Shown: positions 18,496-29,911 of the stretch, in pieces
How positions within the stretch are numbered: position 1 is the first letter of the stretch
Layout of the letters: every line of letters begins with the position of its first letter
Source: Gallionella sp.
GTDB lineage: Bacteria; Pseudomonadota; Gammaproteobacteria; Burkholderiales; Gallionellaceae
Reading direction: 5' to 3'
NCBI GenBank assembly: GCA_028689145.1
Contig: JAQTWT010000008.1
Coordinates: 1 to 64,000, forward strand
Length of the DNA: 64,000 nt
Notes under the pieces: model-generated
Seen by the model: the letters and a program-made list of their open reading frames with translations, nothing else
Database searches by the model: none
Told to the model about the DNA's origin: nothing
Position numbers and translations under genes: made by a program

Positions 18496-19044
18496 TCAAA
18501 ACCAGAATTCAGGGTAACGCCGCGAACTCGGTATGTTATTTACCAGTAATGCGACTGCCAGGAGAATGAGCGGTCCGATAGTGGCGGGTATTAATACGTA
18601 TAAAAATCCCAGTTGGTGAATTTCCGGTGATCCGATAACCGCGATAAGTGCGGTGGCTCCTCCGGGTGGATGAAGCGTGCGAGTTGCGTGCATAACCGCG
18701 ATTGATGTGGCGACAGCCAACGATTCGGCGAGCCACAGATGCTGGCTCAAGAGTTTCCAGCAAAGAACGCCTATCACTGCGGAGAGGATATGACCCCCGA
18801 TCAGGTTGCGGGGTTGTGCCAAAGGGCTGCGTACGGCACCGTACAAGAGAACGGCGGATGCGCCGAAGGAACCGATCATCAGCGACATGTCGAGCCCATC
18901 AAAAAACAGGTGACTTACCCATGCGACAGCCGCGATACCCAGGAATGCGCCTATCCATGACCACAGAATCTCTTCTTTGCTCACTCGCGGTGGGCCGCCA
19001 CGAGTTGAGCTTTTCATTTTGCTGAAATATTCGCGGAATCTCAT
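18496..19044 (-). CDS. HPP family integral membrane protein
   Basis: 182 residues with four to five hydrophobic segments and the family-defining motif LHPPGGATALIAV near residue 125. HPP proteins are inner-membrane proteins, in some bacteria and plastids linked to nitrite transport, but the substrate here is unknown. Its ATG overlaps the stop codon of the upstream CBS gene by four bases, so the two are translationally coupled. In many genomes HPP and CBS domains are fused in one protein; here they are split. Confidence 0.85.
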   Translation of the reverse strand: MRFREYFSKMKSSTRGGPPRVSKEEILWSWIGAFLGIAAVAWVSHLFFDGLDMSLMIGSFGASAVLLYGAVRSPLAQPRNLIGGHILSAVIGVLCWKLLSQHLWLAESLAVATSIAVMHATRTLHPPGGATALIAVIGSPEIHQLGFLYVLIPATIGPLILLAVALLVNNIPSSRRYPEFWF

Positions 19045-19670
19045 GGCAATTCATTCGGTTGGCAGGAAGCAATAAAATCCTTTCTCAGCAGTAAGCCGAG
19101 CAGTTTGCCATCGGCTTCCACCACCGGCATGCTACGACCGGCATGCCGATGAAACGCTGCTAGTATCTCGACGAATCCCGCATCTTGTTCAATTAGCACT
19201 GCCGGTTGGGTCATCGCTTCGTTTACAGTCGTTTCATGGCATCGGTGGGTAAACTCGAAAGAGTCGTCGAGTAATTTCAACAGTAAATCCATAAAGTTCT
19301 TTGCCTTCAGACGCTTCATGAAGTCAGTTTCCGTGAGCATGCCAATCACATATCCACTTTCATCCACAACCGGCAGCCCCTTGTAGCCAGAATCGGCAAT
19401 GGATCTTGCCGCTATGTCGAGTGTCATATTTGGGCGTAGCGGTTCTATTGCGCTCCGCATCAGGCGGCTGGCCGTTATTCCAGCAAACATGCGCTCAAAC
19501 GCACGGCGATAAGCCAAGTGATAAATCGTCCTAAAATCTTCGGTGGTGATATCCAGATAGCCCGGTATGTGCTGCATCGCGCCCAGAATGTCATCGTCGG
19601 TAAGCTCCAATTCATCCGAATTGTTGTCCGTTTTGTATCGAGTATGGTCGTTTGGCAAGGTCTGTTTCAT
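19041..19670 (-). CDS. CBS-domain protein coupled to the HPP membrane protein
   Basis: 209 residues with a helical N-terminal segment of about 75 residues and two CBS domains (about 75-135 and 148-205). Typical strands GLPVVDESGYVIGMLTETDF and SMPVVEADGKLLGLLLRKDF are visible. CBS pairs bind adenosyl ligands and regulate partner proteins. The four-base overlap with the HPP gene implies that this is the cytoplasmic regulatory subunit of that membrane protein (inference). Confidence 0.88.
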   Translation of the reverse strand: MKQTLPNDHTRYKTDNNSDELELTDDDILGAMQHIPGYLDITTEDFRTIYHLAYRRAFERMFAGITASRLMRSAIEPLRPNMTLDIAARSIADSGYKGLPVVDESGYVIGMLTETDFMKRLKAKNFMDLLLKLLDDSFEFTHRCHETTVNEAMTQPAVLIEQDAGFVEILAAFHRHAGRSMPVVEADGKLLGLLLRKDFIASCQPNELP

Positions 19671-19740
19671 TTGACGATCAATTTACCATGTGTTTTTTTG
19701 CGCCGATATGCAGCCTGCACCGCAATTTGGTTCAGTTGTT

Positions 19741-20859
19741 TTACAACAGGACCAGGTTGTCACGGTGGATGATTTCTTCGTCGCCGCCGTAGCCGAGCAG
19801 GGCCTCGATTTCCTGGCTGGCATGGCGCGCGATGCGCCGCGCTTCTTCGGCGTTGTAGTTGGTCAGGCCGCGCGCGATGTCGCTGCCGTCTTCGCCGACG
19901 CAGGCGACGACCGCGCCGCGTTCAAATTCCCCCAATACATCTTTGACACCAATCGGCAGCAGGCTCTTGCCTTCGGCGCGCAATGCGCGGATTGCGCCGC
20001 TATCCAGCACCAGTTTTCCGGCAACCTGCAAATGACCGGCCAGCCACTGTTTGCGGGCGGCCAGAACGAGGGTCGGGGCGATGAGCAGCGTGCCGATAGC
20101 CTCGCCTTGCGTCAGGCGCAACAACACATCGCGCTCATGTCCCGAGGCGATGACGGTATGCGCGCCGCTGCGCGCCGCGCGTTTAGCCGCGAGTATTTTG
20201 GTGATCATGCCGCCGCGTCCGATCTGGCTGCCCGCGCCGCCCGCCATGCTTTCCAATTCGGCGGCACCGGCTTGCGCTTCGCCGACCAGTGTGGCCGTCG
20301 GGTCTTTGCGCGGGTCGGCGCTGTACAGGCCGTTCTGGTCGGTGAGGATGATCAGTGCGTCGGCCTCGATCAGGTTGGTGACCAGCGCGCCCAGCGTGTC
20401 GTTGTCGCCGAATTTTATTTCGTCTGTCACCACCGTGTCGTTCTCGTTGATGATCGGGATGACGCGCAGCGACAGCAGCGTGGTCAGCGTGGTGCGCGCG
20501 TTCAGGTAGCGTTCGCGGTTGGCCAGATCGGCATGGGTGAGCAGCACTTGCGCGGCATGCAAATCGTGTTTGCGGAAGCAGCTTTCATAGGCTTGCACCA
20601 GCCCCATCTGCCCGACGGCGGCGGCGGCCTGCAGATCGTGTACCGAAGTTGGGCGGGTGTTCCAACCCAATCGCTGCATGCCTTCGGCAATCGCGCCGGA
20701 GGAAACCAGCACCACTTCGTGGCCGCTGGCATTCAGCTCGGCGATTTGCCGCGCCCAGTTCCCCAGCGCGTCAAGATCCAGCCCGGCACCCTGGTTGGTC
20801 ACCAGGCTGCTGCCTACCTTGACGACGATGCGTTTGCATTGGGTTAGTACGGTTCTCAT
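19741..20859 (-). CDS. proB: Glutamate 5-kinase
   Basis: 372 residues: an amino-acid-kinase domain ([13 protein letters not shown] at the N-terminus, [18 protein letters not shown], the INENDTVV substrate loop, [11 protein letters not shown]) and a C-terminal PUA domain from about residue 280. It catalyses the first step of proline synthesis. It follows obgE by 8 bp on the same strand, the usual obgE-proB arrangement of proteobacteria. Confidence 0.96.
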   Translation of the reverse strand: MRTVLTQCKRIVVKVGSSLVTNQGAGLDLDALGNWARQIAELNASGHEVVLVSSGAIAEGMQRLGWNTRPTSVHDLQAAAAVGQMGLVQAYESCFRKHDLHAAQVLLTHADLANRERYLNARTTLTTLLSLRVIPIINENDTVVTDEIKFGDNDTLGALVTNLIEADALIILTDQNGLYSADPRKDPTATLVGEAQAGAAELESMAGGAGSQIGRGGMITKILAAKRAARSGAHTVIASGHERDVLLRLTQGEAIGTLLIAPTLVLAARKQWLAGHLQVAGKLVLDSGAIRALRAEGKSLLPIGVKDVLGEFERGAVVACVGEDGSDIARGLTNYNAEEARRIARHASQEIEALLGYGGDEEIIHRDNLVLL

Positions 20860-20867
20860 GTTTTTCG

Positions 20868-21989
<1,122 letters not shown>

Positions 21990-22114
21990 CTAAAAAAAGC
22001 AATTGTCCACGAAAGTCACGAAAAACACGAAAAAACAAAAGGACTCCAAGTGATAAATTGATACCCTACGGATGAATTGCCGTTCTTAGATTCATTGTAG
22101 CTTACGCGGAACGA

Positions 22115-22564
22115 CTAATCAGCAACGATGTGCTGCGGCAGTTGCAATATCGCCGCACGGTTGCTCGATGAAAATACTTTTGTTGCCGCATCTTGCCAGG
22201 GCAGCCACTGGCAATTCAAGTGTTCGTCCGGAGCAAGCCGGACTGCAACGCGGTGCGGCAATTGCAGGCTGAACACATGCTCGGTGTTGCGGGTAATGCC
22301 GGGGGCGTAACGATGCCTCCATTGGGGATATATCTCGTAGACGTTTTGCGACCGCCAGTCGGATAACGCGTATTGATGCGCGTCCAGCCCGGTTTCTTCG
22401 CGCACCTCGCGCATTGCCGTTTCGAGCAGCGATTCTCCCGTTTCGCAGCTGCCGGTGACGGATTGCCAATAACCGGGGTGATCGGCACGTTCCAGCAGCA
22501 ACACCTCCAGATCAGTAGTATGGATTACCACCAGCACCGAGACCGGCTGCTTATAGCCTGTCAT
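22115..22564 (-). CDS. nudB: Dihydroneopterin triphosphate diphosphatase, Nudix family
   Basis: 149 residues with a Nudix box of the form GX5EX7REUXEEXGU (from GSCETGES to REVREETGLDA, about residues 38-60). The N-terminal KQPVSVLVVIHT and the overall length fit NudB, which removes pyrophosphate in folate synthesis. It lies between the dispersed repeat at 22569-22692 and obgE. Confidence 0.85.
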   Translation of the reverse strand: MTGYKQPVSVLVVIHTTDLEVLLLERADHPGYWQSVTGSCETGESLLETAMREVREETGLDAHQYALSDWRSQNVYEIYPQWRHRYAPGITRNTEHVFSLQLPHRVAVRLAPDEHLNCQWLPWQDAATKVFSSSNRAAILQLPQHIVAD

Positions 22565-22568
22565 GTTC

Positions 22569-22692
22569 TAACGGGCATAGTAAAGATGCCGCTTTTGATG
22601 ATGAAGCCTGCCATGCCCGTTTCCCTCTCCCCAACCCTCTCCCGCTTGCGGGCGAGGGGGCAAACGAATCGCTGCGCGGGTTTACGTTAAAC
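22569..22692 (-). repeat. Dispersed repeat, copy 1 (reverse orientation)
   Basis: Reads on the minus strand as GTTTAACGTAAACCCGCGCA, then GCGATTCGTTTG, a C-rich hairpin core, GAAACGGGCATGG and finally ATGCCCGTTA. The same order of blocks occurs at 25388-25517 and 29721-29860. It fills the gap between barstar and nudB. Confidence 0.85.
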
Positions 22693-23169
22693 GAAGAATA
22701 TCCAGAACGCTTTGTTGCGTTGCCGCCAATACACCACCGTGTCGGCCAGAATGTCCTGCGCGATTTCCCTGTCATTGGCGGAAAGGCCGAAGGTGTCGCT
22801 GACATTGCGCAACAGCAGCACATAACCCTTGGCTTCGCCATGCCAGGACAGATCGCACAGCGCATCGGCCAGAGCATCCCAATTTGCGCCGAACTCGGGC
22901 GGGAAATTGGCCGCTTGCGCCAAGGCATTCAGCAGATTCTGCTTGCCTTTAACCCCCTTGAGATCGGTGTCGAACAGCGCAAAACCGGCTTCGCCGACCG
23001 CGCCGCGCAATGTTTCCACGCTGCATTGCAGCGTATAACTGCCCGCGGCCTCCCGATTGCACAGTTGTTGCGCGGGCGCGGCAGCTTCGGTTCTTTCCTC
23101 CTGCGGGGGAAGGAACGATTGACCCCTCTCCTTCTGGGGGAGGGGCAGGTTGGGGGAATCTTTTTGCAT
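22687..23169 (-). CDS. Barstar-family ribonuclease inhibitor
   Basis: 160 residues. The barstar core (about residues 48-160) shows GFALFDTDLKGVKGKQNLLNALAQ and the hallmark FPPEFGANWDALADALCDLSW. Barstar blocks the active site of barnase-type ribonucleases in the cytoplasm. It starts 2 bp after the stop of the barnase gene, with GGGAG just before the ATG. The first 35 or so residues (Pro/Glu/Gln rich) are not barstar; they are coded by two small GC-rich hairpins of dispersed-repeat character. The 3' end reaches into the end of the repeat copy at 22569-22692. Confidence 0.88.
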   Translation of the reverse strand: MQKDSPNLPLPQKERGQSFLPPQEERTEAAAPAQQLCNREAAGSYTLQCSVETLRGAVGEAGFALFDTDLKGVKGKQNLLNALAQAANFPPEFGANWDALADALCDLSWHGEAKGYVLLLRNVSDTFGLSANDREIAQDILADTVVYWRQRNKAFWIFFV

Positions 23170-23171
23170 GG

Positions 23172-23555
23172 CTACTCCCGAATGCGTTTGAAAGTTTGGT
23201 AATGGTTTGTGGTGTAATAATACTCGTTGGCATCGCCCTTGATAATACGGCGTACCCCGCGAGTGCGCGCGCCGGGCGTTGTTACGGTGTATTCGCGATA
23301 GTAGCCGCGCGGATGTTTCGGCAGCGCCCGCTCGAAGTTGCCGAACACCATGCCATCGCGCGGGTAGGCAAACGGCCCGCCCTGCTTGATGACGCGCAAA
23401 GTATCGCGCGCCTCAGGTGGTAACTCGGCAACGCTGATGGTCTCCTGTTCGGCGTGCACGCTCCGCGCCGGATAGTGGGTTTGCGCCTGAGCACCCGCCG
23501 GCAGCCACAGCACCGCCAGCGCAACGATCAGCCAGGCACGCAACAGCCGGGGCAT
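23172..23555 (-). CDS. Secreted barnase-type ribonuclease
   Basis: 127 residues with a signal peptide (about 1-24). The C-terminal half carries the guanyl-preferring RNase pattern YYREYTVTTPGARTRGVRRI and YYTTNHYQTF, including the catalytic Glu, Arg and His expected for barnase. The start ATG at 23555 has AAGGAG inside the aspS stop region, so translation follows aspS. With the inhibitor gene downstream this is a nuclease/antidote pair. Signal peptide plus cytoplasmic inhibitor means export of the nuclease; whether for nutrition or competition is unknown. Confidence 0.88.
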   Translation of the reverse strand: MPRLLRAWLIVALAVLWLPAGAQAQTHYPARSVHAEQETISVAELPPEARDTLRVIKQGGPFAYPRDGMVFGNFERALPKHPRGYYREYTVTTPGARTRGVRRIIKGDANEYYYTTNHYQTFKRIRE

Positions 23556-23558
23556 CAA

Positions 23559-25361
<1,803 letters not shown>

Positions 25362-25387
25362 GGTTCAGCTTCTTATAAAAAAATCGG

Positions 25388-25517
25388 GTTTAACGTGAAA
25401 CTCGCGCAGCGATTCGTTTGCCCTTTCTCCCGCTTGCGGGGGAAAGATAGATAGGGGGAAACGGGCATGGCTAGTTTCATTATCATTATCAGGGATGGCA
25501 ACTTGCCATGCCCGTTA
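25388..25517 (+). repeat. Dispersed repeat, copy 2
   Basis: Begins GTTTAACGTGAAACTCGCGC and ends TTGCCATGCCCGTTA, with the CTCCCGCTTGCGGG hairpin in the middle. It shares long identical stretches with copy 3 at 29721-29860 and, in reverse, with copy 1. It sits exactly in the aspS/DUF502 gap and its last three bases touch the DUF502 stop codon. Confidence 0.9.
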
Positions 25518-26138
25518 GTCTTGACGTAAAAAATGGGCAGATGCATCTGCCGGTTCCGGCGTGGATACCACGCCCATTGACACGATGGTGCGCAACGCCA
25601 TATCCACCGTCATATCCAGTTCAACGGTATCGGATTTGCGCACGAAGAAATAAAAACCGTTCACCGGGCTCGGCGTAGTGGGGATAAACACCGCGACATA
25701 TTCTTCATCGAACCGGACGGTCACCTCGCCCGGCACGCTGGTTTGAAACGCCAGCGACCAAGCTTGCGGATGCGGGTAGCGCACCAGCAACACCTTGCGG
25801 AAAGAATTGCCGTTGCCGGACAACAGCGTGTCGCTGACCTGTTTGACACCCTTGTAGATGCTGCCGACGAACGGCACATGCAGCATCGCTTTTTCGGAAT
25901 ATTCCCACAAGCGCTGGCCAAACACGTTGCGTATCAGCAAACCGGTCGTCAGCACTACCAGAAACGTCAGGATGATGCCCAAGCCGGGAATATGGACGGG
26001 CAGCACGTTGTCCGGACGCCACTGTTCCGGCAATAACAGCAAGGTCTGATCCATCGTACCGATAGTCAGATTCAACACCCAGAAGGTAATGCCGAGCGGA
26101 ACCCAGACCAGCAGGCCGGTGATGAGGTATTTCTTCAT
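25515..26138 (-). CDS. DUF502 family inner-membrane protein
   Basis: 207 residues with two transmembrane helices near the N-terminus (about 5-25 and 55-78) and a soluble C-terminal part. Conserved family blocks are LLPEQWRPDNVLPVHIPGLG, GSIYKGVKQVSDTLL and VFIPTTPSPVNGFYFFV. DUF502 proteins have no established function. The position between fmdB and aspS is conserved in betaproteobacteria. Confidence 0.88.
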   Translation of the reverse strand: MKKYLITGLLVWVPLGITFWVLNLTIGTMDQTLLLLPEQWRPDNVLPVHIPGLGIILTFLVVLTTGLLIRNVFGQRLWEYSEKAMLHVPFVGSIYKGVKQVSDTLLSGNGNSFRKVLLVRYPHPQAWSLAFQTSVPGEVTVRFDEEYVAVFIPTTPSPVNGFYFFVRKSDTVELDMTVDMALRTIVSMGVVSTPEPADASAHFLRQD

Positions 26139-26157
26139 GCGCAGATATTTCTAAACA

Positions 26158-26409
26158 TCAGGCGTTGGCCATCGGGCAGGAACCGGCGCTGGCGCAGGCA
26201 GGCGCGCAAGCGGCTTCAGCCTTGGGCGGATTCTTAAAGTCGGTGGCGTAATAGCCGCTGCCTTTCAGCTGAAAACCTGGTGCGGTCAATTGTTTGGTAA
26301 AAGTTTCCTTGCCGCATTCGGGGCAGGTGGTGAGCGGCGCATCGCTCATTTTCTGCATTACGTCCTTTTTCAGGCCGCAGTCGCTGCACGCATAAGCATA
26401 AATAGGCAT
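26158..26409 (-). CDS. FmdB-type zinc-ribbon protein
   Basis: 83 residues starting MPIYAYACSDCG; the second half of the ribbon is TTCPECGKETF. The C-terminus is alanine and cysteine rich. Members of the FmdB/putative regulatory family are small zinc-binding proteins of uncertain role. The ATG at 26409 is chosen over an upstream one at 26436 because MPIYxYxC is the conserved start. The stop is 19 bp before the DUF502 start. Confidence 0.9.
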   Translation of the reverse strand: MPIYAYACSDCGLKKDVMQKMSDAPLTTCPECGKETFTKQLTAPGFQLKGSGYYATDFKNPPKAEAACAPACASAGSCPMANA

Positions 26410-26495
26410 AACGTCCCCCTGTTGGGTAATTTTCAAAGGCGCGCATTATACATGAGGGCAGGCTGAAACAGGGTGCTCTTCAGCACAACAAATAC

Positions 26496-26547
26496 CTTAG
26501 GAAGCCTGTGAAAGCCCGCTTTTCAACCCAGTGGCAGCCTTCCTAAG
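26496..26547. repeat. Imperfect hairpin between fmdB and mlaF
   Basis: CTTAGGAAGCCTG at 26496-26508 and CAGCCTTCCTAAG at 26535-26547 are complementary apart from two bases. It lies between two divergent transcription units and may be a small palindromic element rather than a terminator, since no T tract follows. Confidence 0.5.
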
Positions 26548-26573
26548 TTGATTGAATTAGTTGGGTAAATAGA

Positions 26574-26603
26574 TTGAGCAATATCGGCCCTGTGGTTTAG
26601 AAT
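26574..26603 (+). promoter_or_regulatory. Sigma-70-like promoter of the mla operon
   Basis: TTGAGC at 26574-26579, an 18-base spacer and TAGAAT at 26598-26603. Transcription would start near 26610, which is downstream of the GTG at 26606 and so supports the TTG at 26633 as the mlaF start. Confidence 0.6.
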
Positions 26604-26632
26604 GCGTGTTCCCGTTTTTTTGGATTTCAATT

Positions 26633-27436
26633 TTGTCCGCGTCAAATTTAGTCGAAATCCGCGACCTTAATTTCACCTACGATAAACGTCCTGTGTTGCA
26701 GGGCATCAATATGAACTTCCCGAAAGGGAAGCTGATTGCCATCATGGGGTTGAGCGGGTGCGGAAAAACCACGCTGCTGCGGCTTATCGGCGGTGCGCTC
26801 ATTCCAACCAAAGGATATGTCAAGGTGGATGGGCAGAACATCCACGAGCTGAATCAGGATGGTTTATATGACATGCGCCGCAAGATGGGCATGCTGTTCC
26901 AGTTCGGTGCACTGTTTACCGATATGTCGGTTTACGACAATGTGGCGTTCCAGATGCGCGAACATACCGATCTGCCCGAGGAACTGATTCACGATCTGGT
27001 GTTGATGAAGCTGCATGCGGTCGGGTTGCGCGGCACGCACAATCTGATGCCTTCCGAGCTGTCCGGCGGGATGGCGCGACGTGTGGCACTGGCGCGTACC
27101 GTGTCACTCGACCCGATGCTGATCATGTACGACGAACCTTTTGCCGGGCTGGACCCGATTTCGTTGACCGTGGTGGGTGATCTGATCCGCCGTTTGAATG
27201 ACGCGCTGGGCGCAACCTCTATCGTGGTCACGCATGATGTGCAGGAGTCGCTGAAGATTGTTGATTATGTCTATTTCATGGCCAACGGCGTGATTGTGGC
27301 GGAGGGCACCCCGGATGAGATCCGTGCCTCCGACAGGGATTTTGTACACCAGTTCGTGCATGGCGAGATGGATGGCCCGGTGCCGTTCCATTATCCCGGC
27401 GGTAATTATCGCCAAGATTTGAACTTGCAAGCCTGA
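26633..27436 (+). CDS. mlaF: Mla phospholipid transporter ATPase
   Basis: 267 residues from a TTG start (protein begins MSASNLVEIRDLNF), chosen from the promoter position; a GTG at 26606 would add nine residues. ABC ATPase motifs are GLSGCGKTT, signature LSGGMARR, Walker B MIMYDEPFAGLDP and the switch histidine in VVTHD. The AR-R signature variant and the mlaE-D-C-B genes behind it identify MlaF, which powers retrograde phospholipid transport to keep the outer membrane asymmetric. Confidence 0.95.
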   Translation: MSASNLVEIRDLNFTYDKRPVLQGINMNFPKGKLIAIMGLSGCGKTTLLRLIGGALIPTKGYVKVDGQNIHELNQDGLYDMRRKMGMLFQFGALFTDMSVYDNVAFQMREHTDLPEELIHDLVLMKLHAVGLRGTHNLMPSELSGGMARRVALARTVSLDPMLIMYDEPFAGLDPISLTVVGDLIRRLNDALGATSIVVTHDVQESLKIVDYVYFMANGVIVAEGTPDEIRASDRDFVHQFVHGEMDGPVPFHYPGGNYRQDLNLQA

Positions 27437-27449
27437 GGAACCTTAGATT

Positions 27450-28238
27450 ATGCCGGCAGCAAAAACCATCAGAGCGATAGGACATCGCACCATCAACGCG
27501 GTGTGGCGCATCGGGATGGCAACGCGTTTCTTTTTTCTGATACTGATGTATTCGGGGAGCAGTTTTCGGCGCTTCCATCTGATTATCAAAGAACTGTTTT
27601 CCACCGGGGTGATGTCGCTCATTATCATCGTGGTGGCCGGGCTGTTCGTCGGCATGGTGCTGGGCTTGCAGGGCTACGAGACGCTCAAGCGCTACGGTTC
27701 GGAATCCGCGCTCGGCGTGATGGTTGCCTTGGGGTTGGTGCGCGAACTGGGGCCGGTGGTTGCAGCACTGTTGTTCGCCAGTCGTGCCGGTTCGGCGATG
27801 ACTGCCGAAATCGGTCTGATGAAAGCGACCGAGCAGATATCGGCGATGGAAATGATGGCGGTGCACCCGATTGCACGCATTGTCGCGCCGCGCTTCTGGG
27901 CCGGGATAATCTCCATGCCGCTGCTGGCGGCGTTGTTCAGCGCGGTCGGGGTGTTCGGCGGCTATTTTGTCGGTGTGGTGCAGATCGGTGTGGACGAAGG
28001 TTCGTTCTGGGCGCAAATGCAGGCGGCAGTGGATTTTGAACATGATATTTTGAACGGCGTGATCAAGAGTTTTGTATTTGGTACGGCGGTGACAGTGATC
28101 GCGCTGTTCGAGGGCTATGACGCACCGCCGACTGCCGAAGGTGTGTCCGGTGCGACCACGCGCACGGTAGTTACCTCGTCACTGGCGATTTTGATGCTGG
28201 ATTTTATTTTGACTGCAATGATGTTTGGAGGAAGTTGA
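27450..28238 (+). CDS. mlaE: Mla phospholipid transporter permease
   Basis: 262 residues with five to six membrane helices and the MlaE signatures GLQGYETLKRYGSE, LGLVRELGPVVAALLFASRA and EQISAMEMM. It forms the inner-membrane channel part with MlaF, MlaD and MlaB. It starts 13 bp after mlaF. Confidence 0.97.
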   Translation: MPAAKTIRAIGHRTINAVWRIGMATRFFFLILMYSGSSFRRFHLIIKELFSTGVMSLIIIVVAGLFVGMVLGLQGYETLKRYGSESALGVMVALGLVRELGPVVAALLFASRAGSAMTAEIGLMKATEQISAMEMMAVHPIARIVAPRFWAGIISMPLLAALFSAVGVFGGYFVGVVQIGVDEGSFWAQMQAAVDFEHDILNGVIKSFVFGTAVTVIALFEGYDAPPTAEGVSGATTRTVVTSSLAILMLDFILTAMMFGGS

Positions 28239-28241
28239 GCT

Positions 28242-28706
28242 ATGGAGCGTACCGGGATAGATCTATGGGTTGGAATGTTCGTGGTGGCGGGGGTTGCCGC
28301 GCTGGTGATGCTGGCGATGAAGGTCGGGAACCTTGGCACTTACAACGTGTCCGATGCCTACAAAGTCCATGCCTACTTTGCCAATGTGGGCGGGCTGAAA
28401 GCCACCGCCTCAATCAAGAGCGCCGGAGTGCTGGTCGGGCGTGTCGAGTCGATTACACTGGACACCGAGCGCTACGAGGCCAAAGTGGTGATGAGCATCG
28501 ACAAGCGTTACCAGTTTTCCAGGGATACCATCGGCAAAATACTGACATCCGGTTTGCTCGGTGAACAGTATATCGGCCTGGATGCGGGCGGAGATACCGA
28601 GATGCTTAAAGACGGCGAACAGTTGAAAATGACGCAGTCCGCGATGGTATTGGAAGATTTGGTCGGCAAATTTTTGTACAGCAAAGCGGAAGAACCTGCC
28701 AAGTAA
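28242..28706 (+). CDS. mlaD: Mla substrate-binding MCE-domain protein
   Basis: 154 residues: one N-terminal membrane helix (about 7-27) and a single MCE domain (about 38-115: YFANVGGLKATASIKSAGVL, LTSGLLGEQYIGLD). It forms the hexameric periplasmic ring on the MlaE permease. Only 3 bp separate it from mlaE. Confidence 0.96.
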   Translation: MERTGIDLWVGMFVVAGVAALVMLAMKVGNLGTYNVSDAYKVHAYFANVGGLKATASIKSAGVLVGRVESITLDTERYEAKVVMSIDKRYQFSRDTIGKILTSGLLGEQYIGLDAGGDTEMLKDGEQLKMTQSAMVLEDLVGKFLYSKAEEPAK

Positions 28707-28737
28707 TTTTGGTTGAATAAATTGGGGAGTTTCAGAG

Positions 28738-29370
28738 ATGAAAGAGCTGTTTAAAGTTGCGGTGGTTTTGTTGTGTGCGGTAAGTTTTGCGCAAGCTGAA
28801 GTGATTGCGCCCGACGCGCTGATCAAGACTACCGCGGATGAGGTGGTTGCCATTGTAAAACAGGACAAGGATATTCAGGCTGGCAACCAGAAAAAGATTT
28901 TGGCGCTGGTGGACGCAAAAGTGCTTCCGCATTTCGATTTTACGCGCATGACCCAATTGTCGGTCGGTAAGTCCTGGCGTAGCGCAACACCCGCACAAAA
29001 GCAGGCGCTGGTGACCGAGTACCGCAATATGCTGGTGCGCACCTATACCAGAGCCTTTATCGTGTATCGTGACCAGAAGATCGAGGTCAAACCGTTCAAA
29101 ATGGCTGCCGATGCCACCGAAGTTACGGTTAAAACCAGTATCATCAAGCCCGGTGCCCAACCGATCCCGGTTAATTATGAAATGGCGAAAACTGCCGATG
29201 GCTGGAAGGTTTTTGATTTGACCATCGAAGGCGTGAGTCTGGTGAGCAGCTATCGCGGTACGTTCAACTCGGAGATCCAGGAAAAGGGTATTGATGGTCT
29301 GATCAAGATTTTGTCCGACAAAAATACCAATTCAGCCGGTGTTCCGCTGCACAAGGCGGATGCAAAGTGA
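28738..29370 (+). CDS. mlaC: Periplasmic phospholipid-binding protein of the Mla system
   Basis: 210 residues with a signal peptide (about 1-20) and the MlaC (Tgt2/Ttg2D) pattern: KILALVDAKVLPHFDFTRMT, YRNMLVRTYTRAFIVY and WKVFDLTIEGVSLVSSYRGTF. It shuttles phospholipids across the periplasm between the outer-membrane MlaA complex, which is not in this window, and MlaD. Its last bases overlap the GTG of mlaB. Confidence 0.95.
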   Translation: MKELFKVAVVLLCAVSFAQAEVIAPDALIKTTADEVVAIVKQDKDIQAGNQKKILALVDAKVLPHFDFTRMTQLSVGKSWRSATPAQKQALVTEYRNMLVRTYTRAFIVYRDQKIEVKPFKMAADATEVTVKTSIIKPGAQPIPVNYEMAKTADGWKVFDLTIEGVSLVSSYRGTFNSEIQEKGIDGLIKILSDKNTNSAGVPLHKADAK

Positions 29371-29651
29371 TTACCCGCGAAGGGGACAGGTTGATGGTGC
29401 AGGGCCGGTTGACCATCGCGACCGTTCCCGCGCTGTTTGAAGCCGGATTGCAGCACTTGAACAGCGACTTGCAGGTGGACTTCTCCAAAGTCGAAGCCGT
29501 TGACTCTGCCGCGGTCAGTTTGTTGCTGGGCTGGGCAAGAGCCGCCAAGCGCAACCAGCATGAATTGCGCGTATCGGGATTGCCTGCCGATTTGCTGAGT
29601 TTGGCACGGTTGTACGGTGTGTCCGATCTGCTGCCGCAACAATCTGCCTGA
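29367..29651 (+). CDS. mlaB: STAS-domain protein of the Mla complex
   Basis: 94 residues from a GTG that overlaps the mlaC stop. The STAS fold is seen in VDFSKVEAVDSAAVSLLLGW, where the Ser of the DSAAV loop corresponds to the conserved phosphorylatable position. In the complex MlaB binds MlaF and stabilises it. Dispersed repeat copy 3 begins 69 bp after its stop. Confidence 0.92.
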   Translation: MITREGDRLMVQGRLTIATVPALFEAGLQHLNSDLQVDFSKVEAVDSAAVSLLLGWARAAKRNQHELRVSGLPADLLSLARLYGVSDLLPQQSA

Positions 29652-29720
29652 TTTTCTCCTGATGTGCGGCAAGTTAATCGCCGCGCGCATCTCCCGCCGG
29701 TTTTTAGTATCATGCGCATG

Positions 29721-29860
29721 GTTAACGTGAAACTCGCGCAGCGATTCGTTTGTCCTTTCTCCCGCGTGCGCAGGGGGAGAGCGTAGCGAGGGGGATTTGG
29801 ATAGGGGGAAACGGGCATGACAGTTTCATTATCAGGGGTGGCAACTTGCCATGCCCGTTA
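29721..29860 (+). repeat. Dispersed repeat, copy 3
   Basis: 140 bp starting GTTAACGTGAAACTCGCGCA and ending TTGCCATGCCCGTTA. Compared with copy 2 it has an enlarged C/G-rich hairpin zone (CTCCCGCGTGCGCAGGGGGAG followed by GCGTAGCGAGGGGG). It lies between mlaB and ibaG, within what would otherwise be one operon. Confidence 0.9.
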
Positions 29861-29911
29861 GGCGCATGGCGCATTTTTTTGATTCATAAATTCTCACTCG
29901 ACGAACAGCAA

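Noticed and set aside
19690-20847. 385-codon open frame on the plus strand
   Set aside because: It lies opposite proB, whose protein is clearly recognisable; the antisense product has no family pattern.
22002-22035. CACGAAA short repeats upstream of obgE
   Set aside because: A few degenerate 9-10 bp copies only; too short to support a regulatory call.
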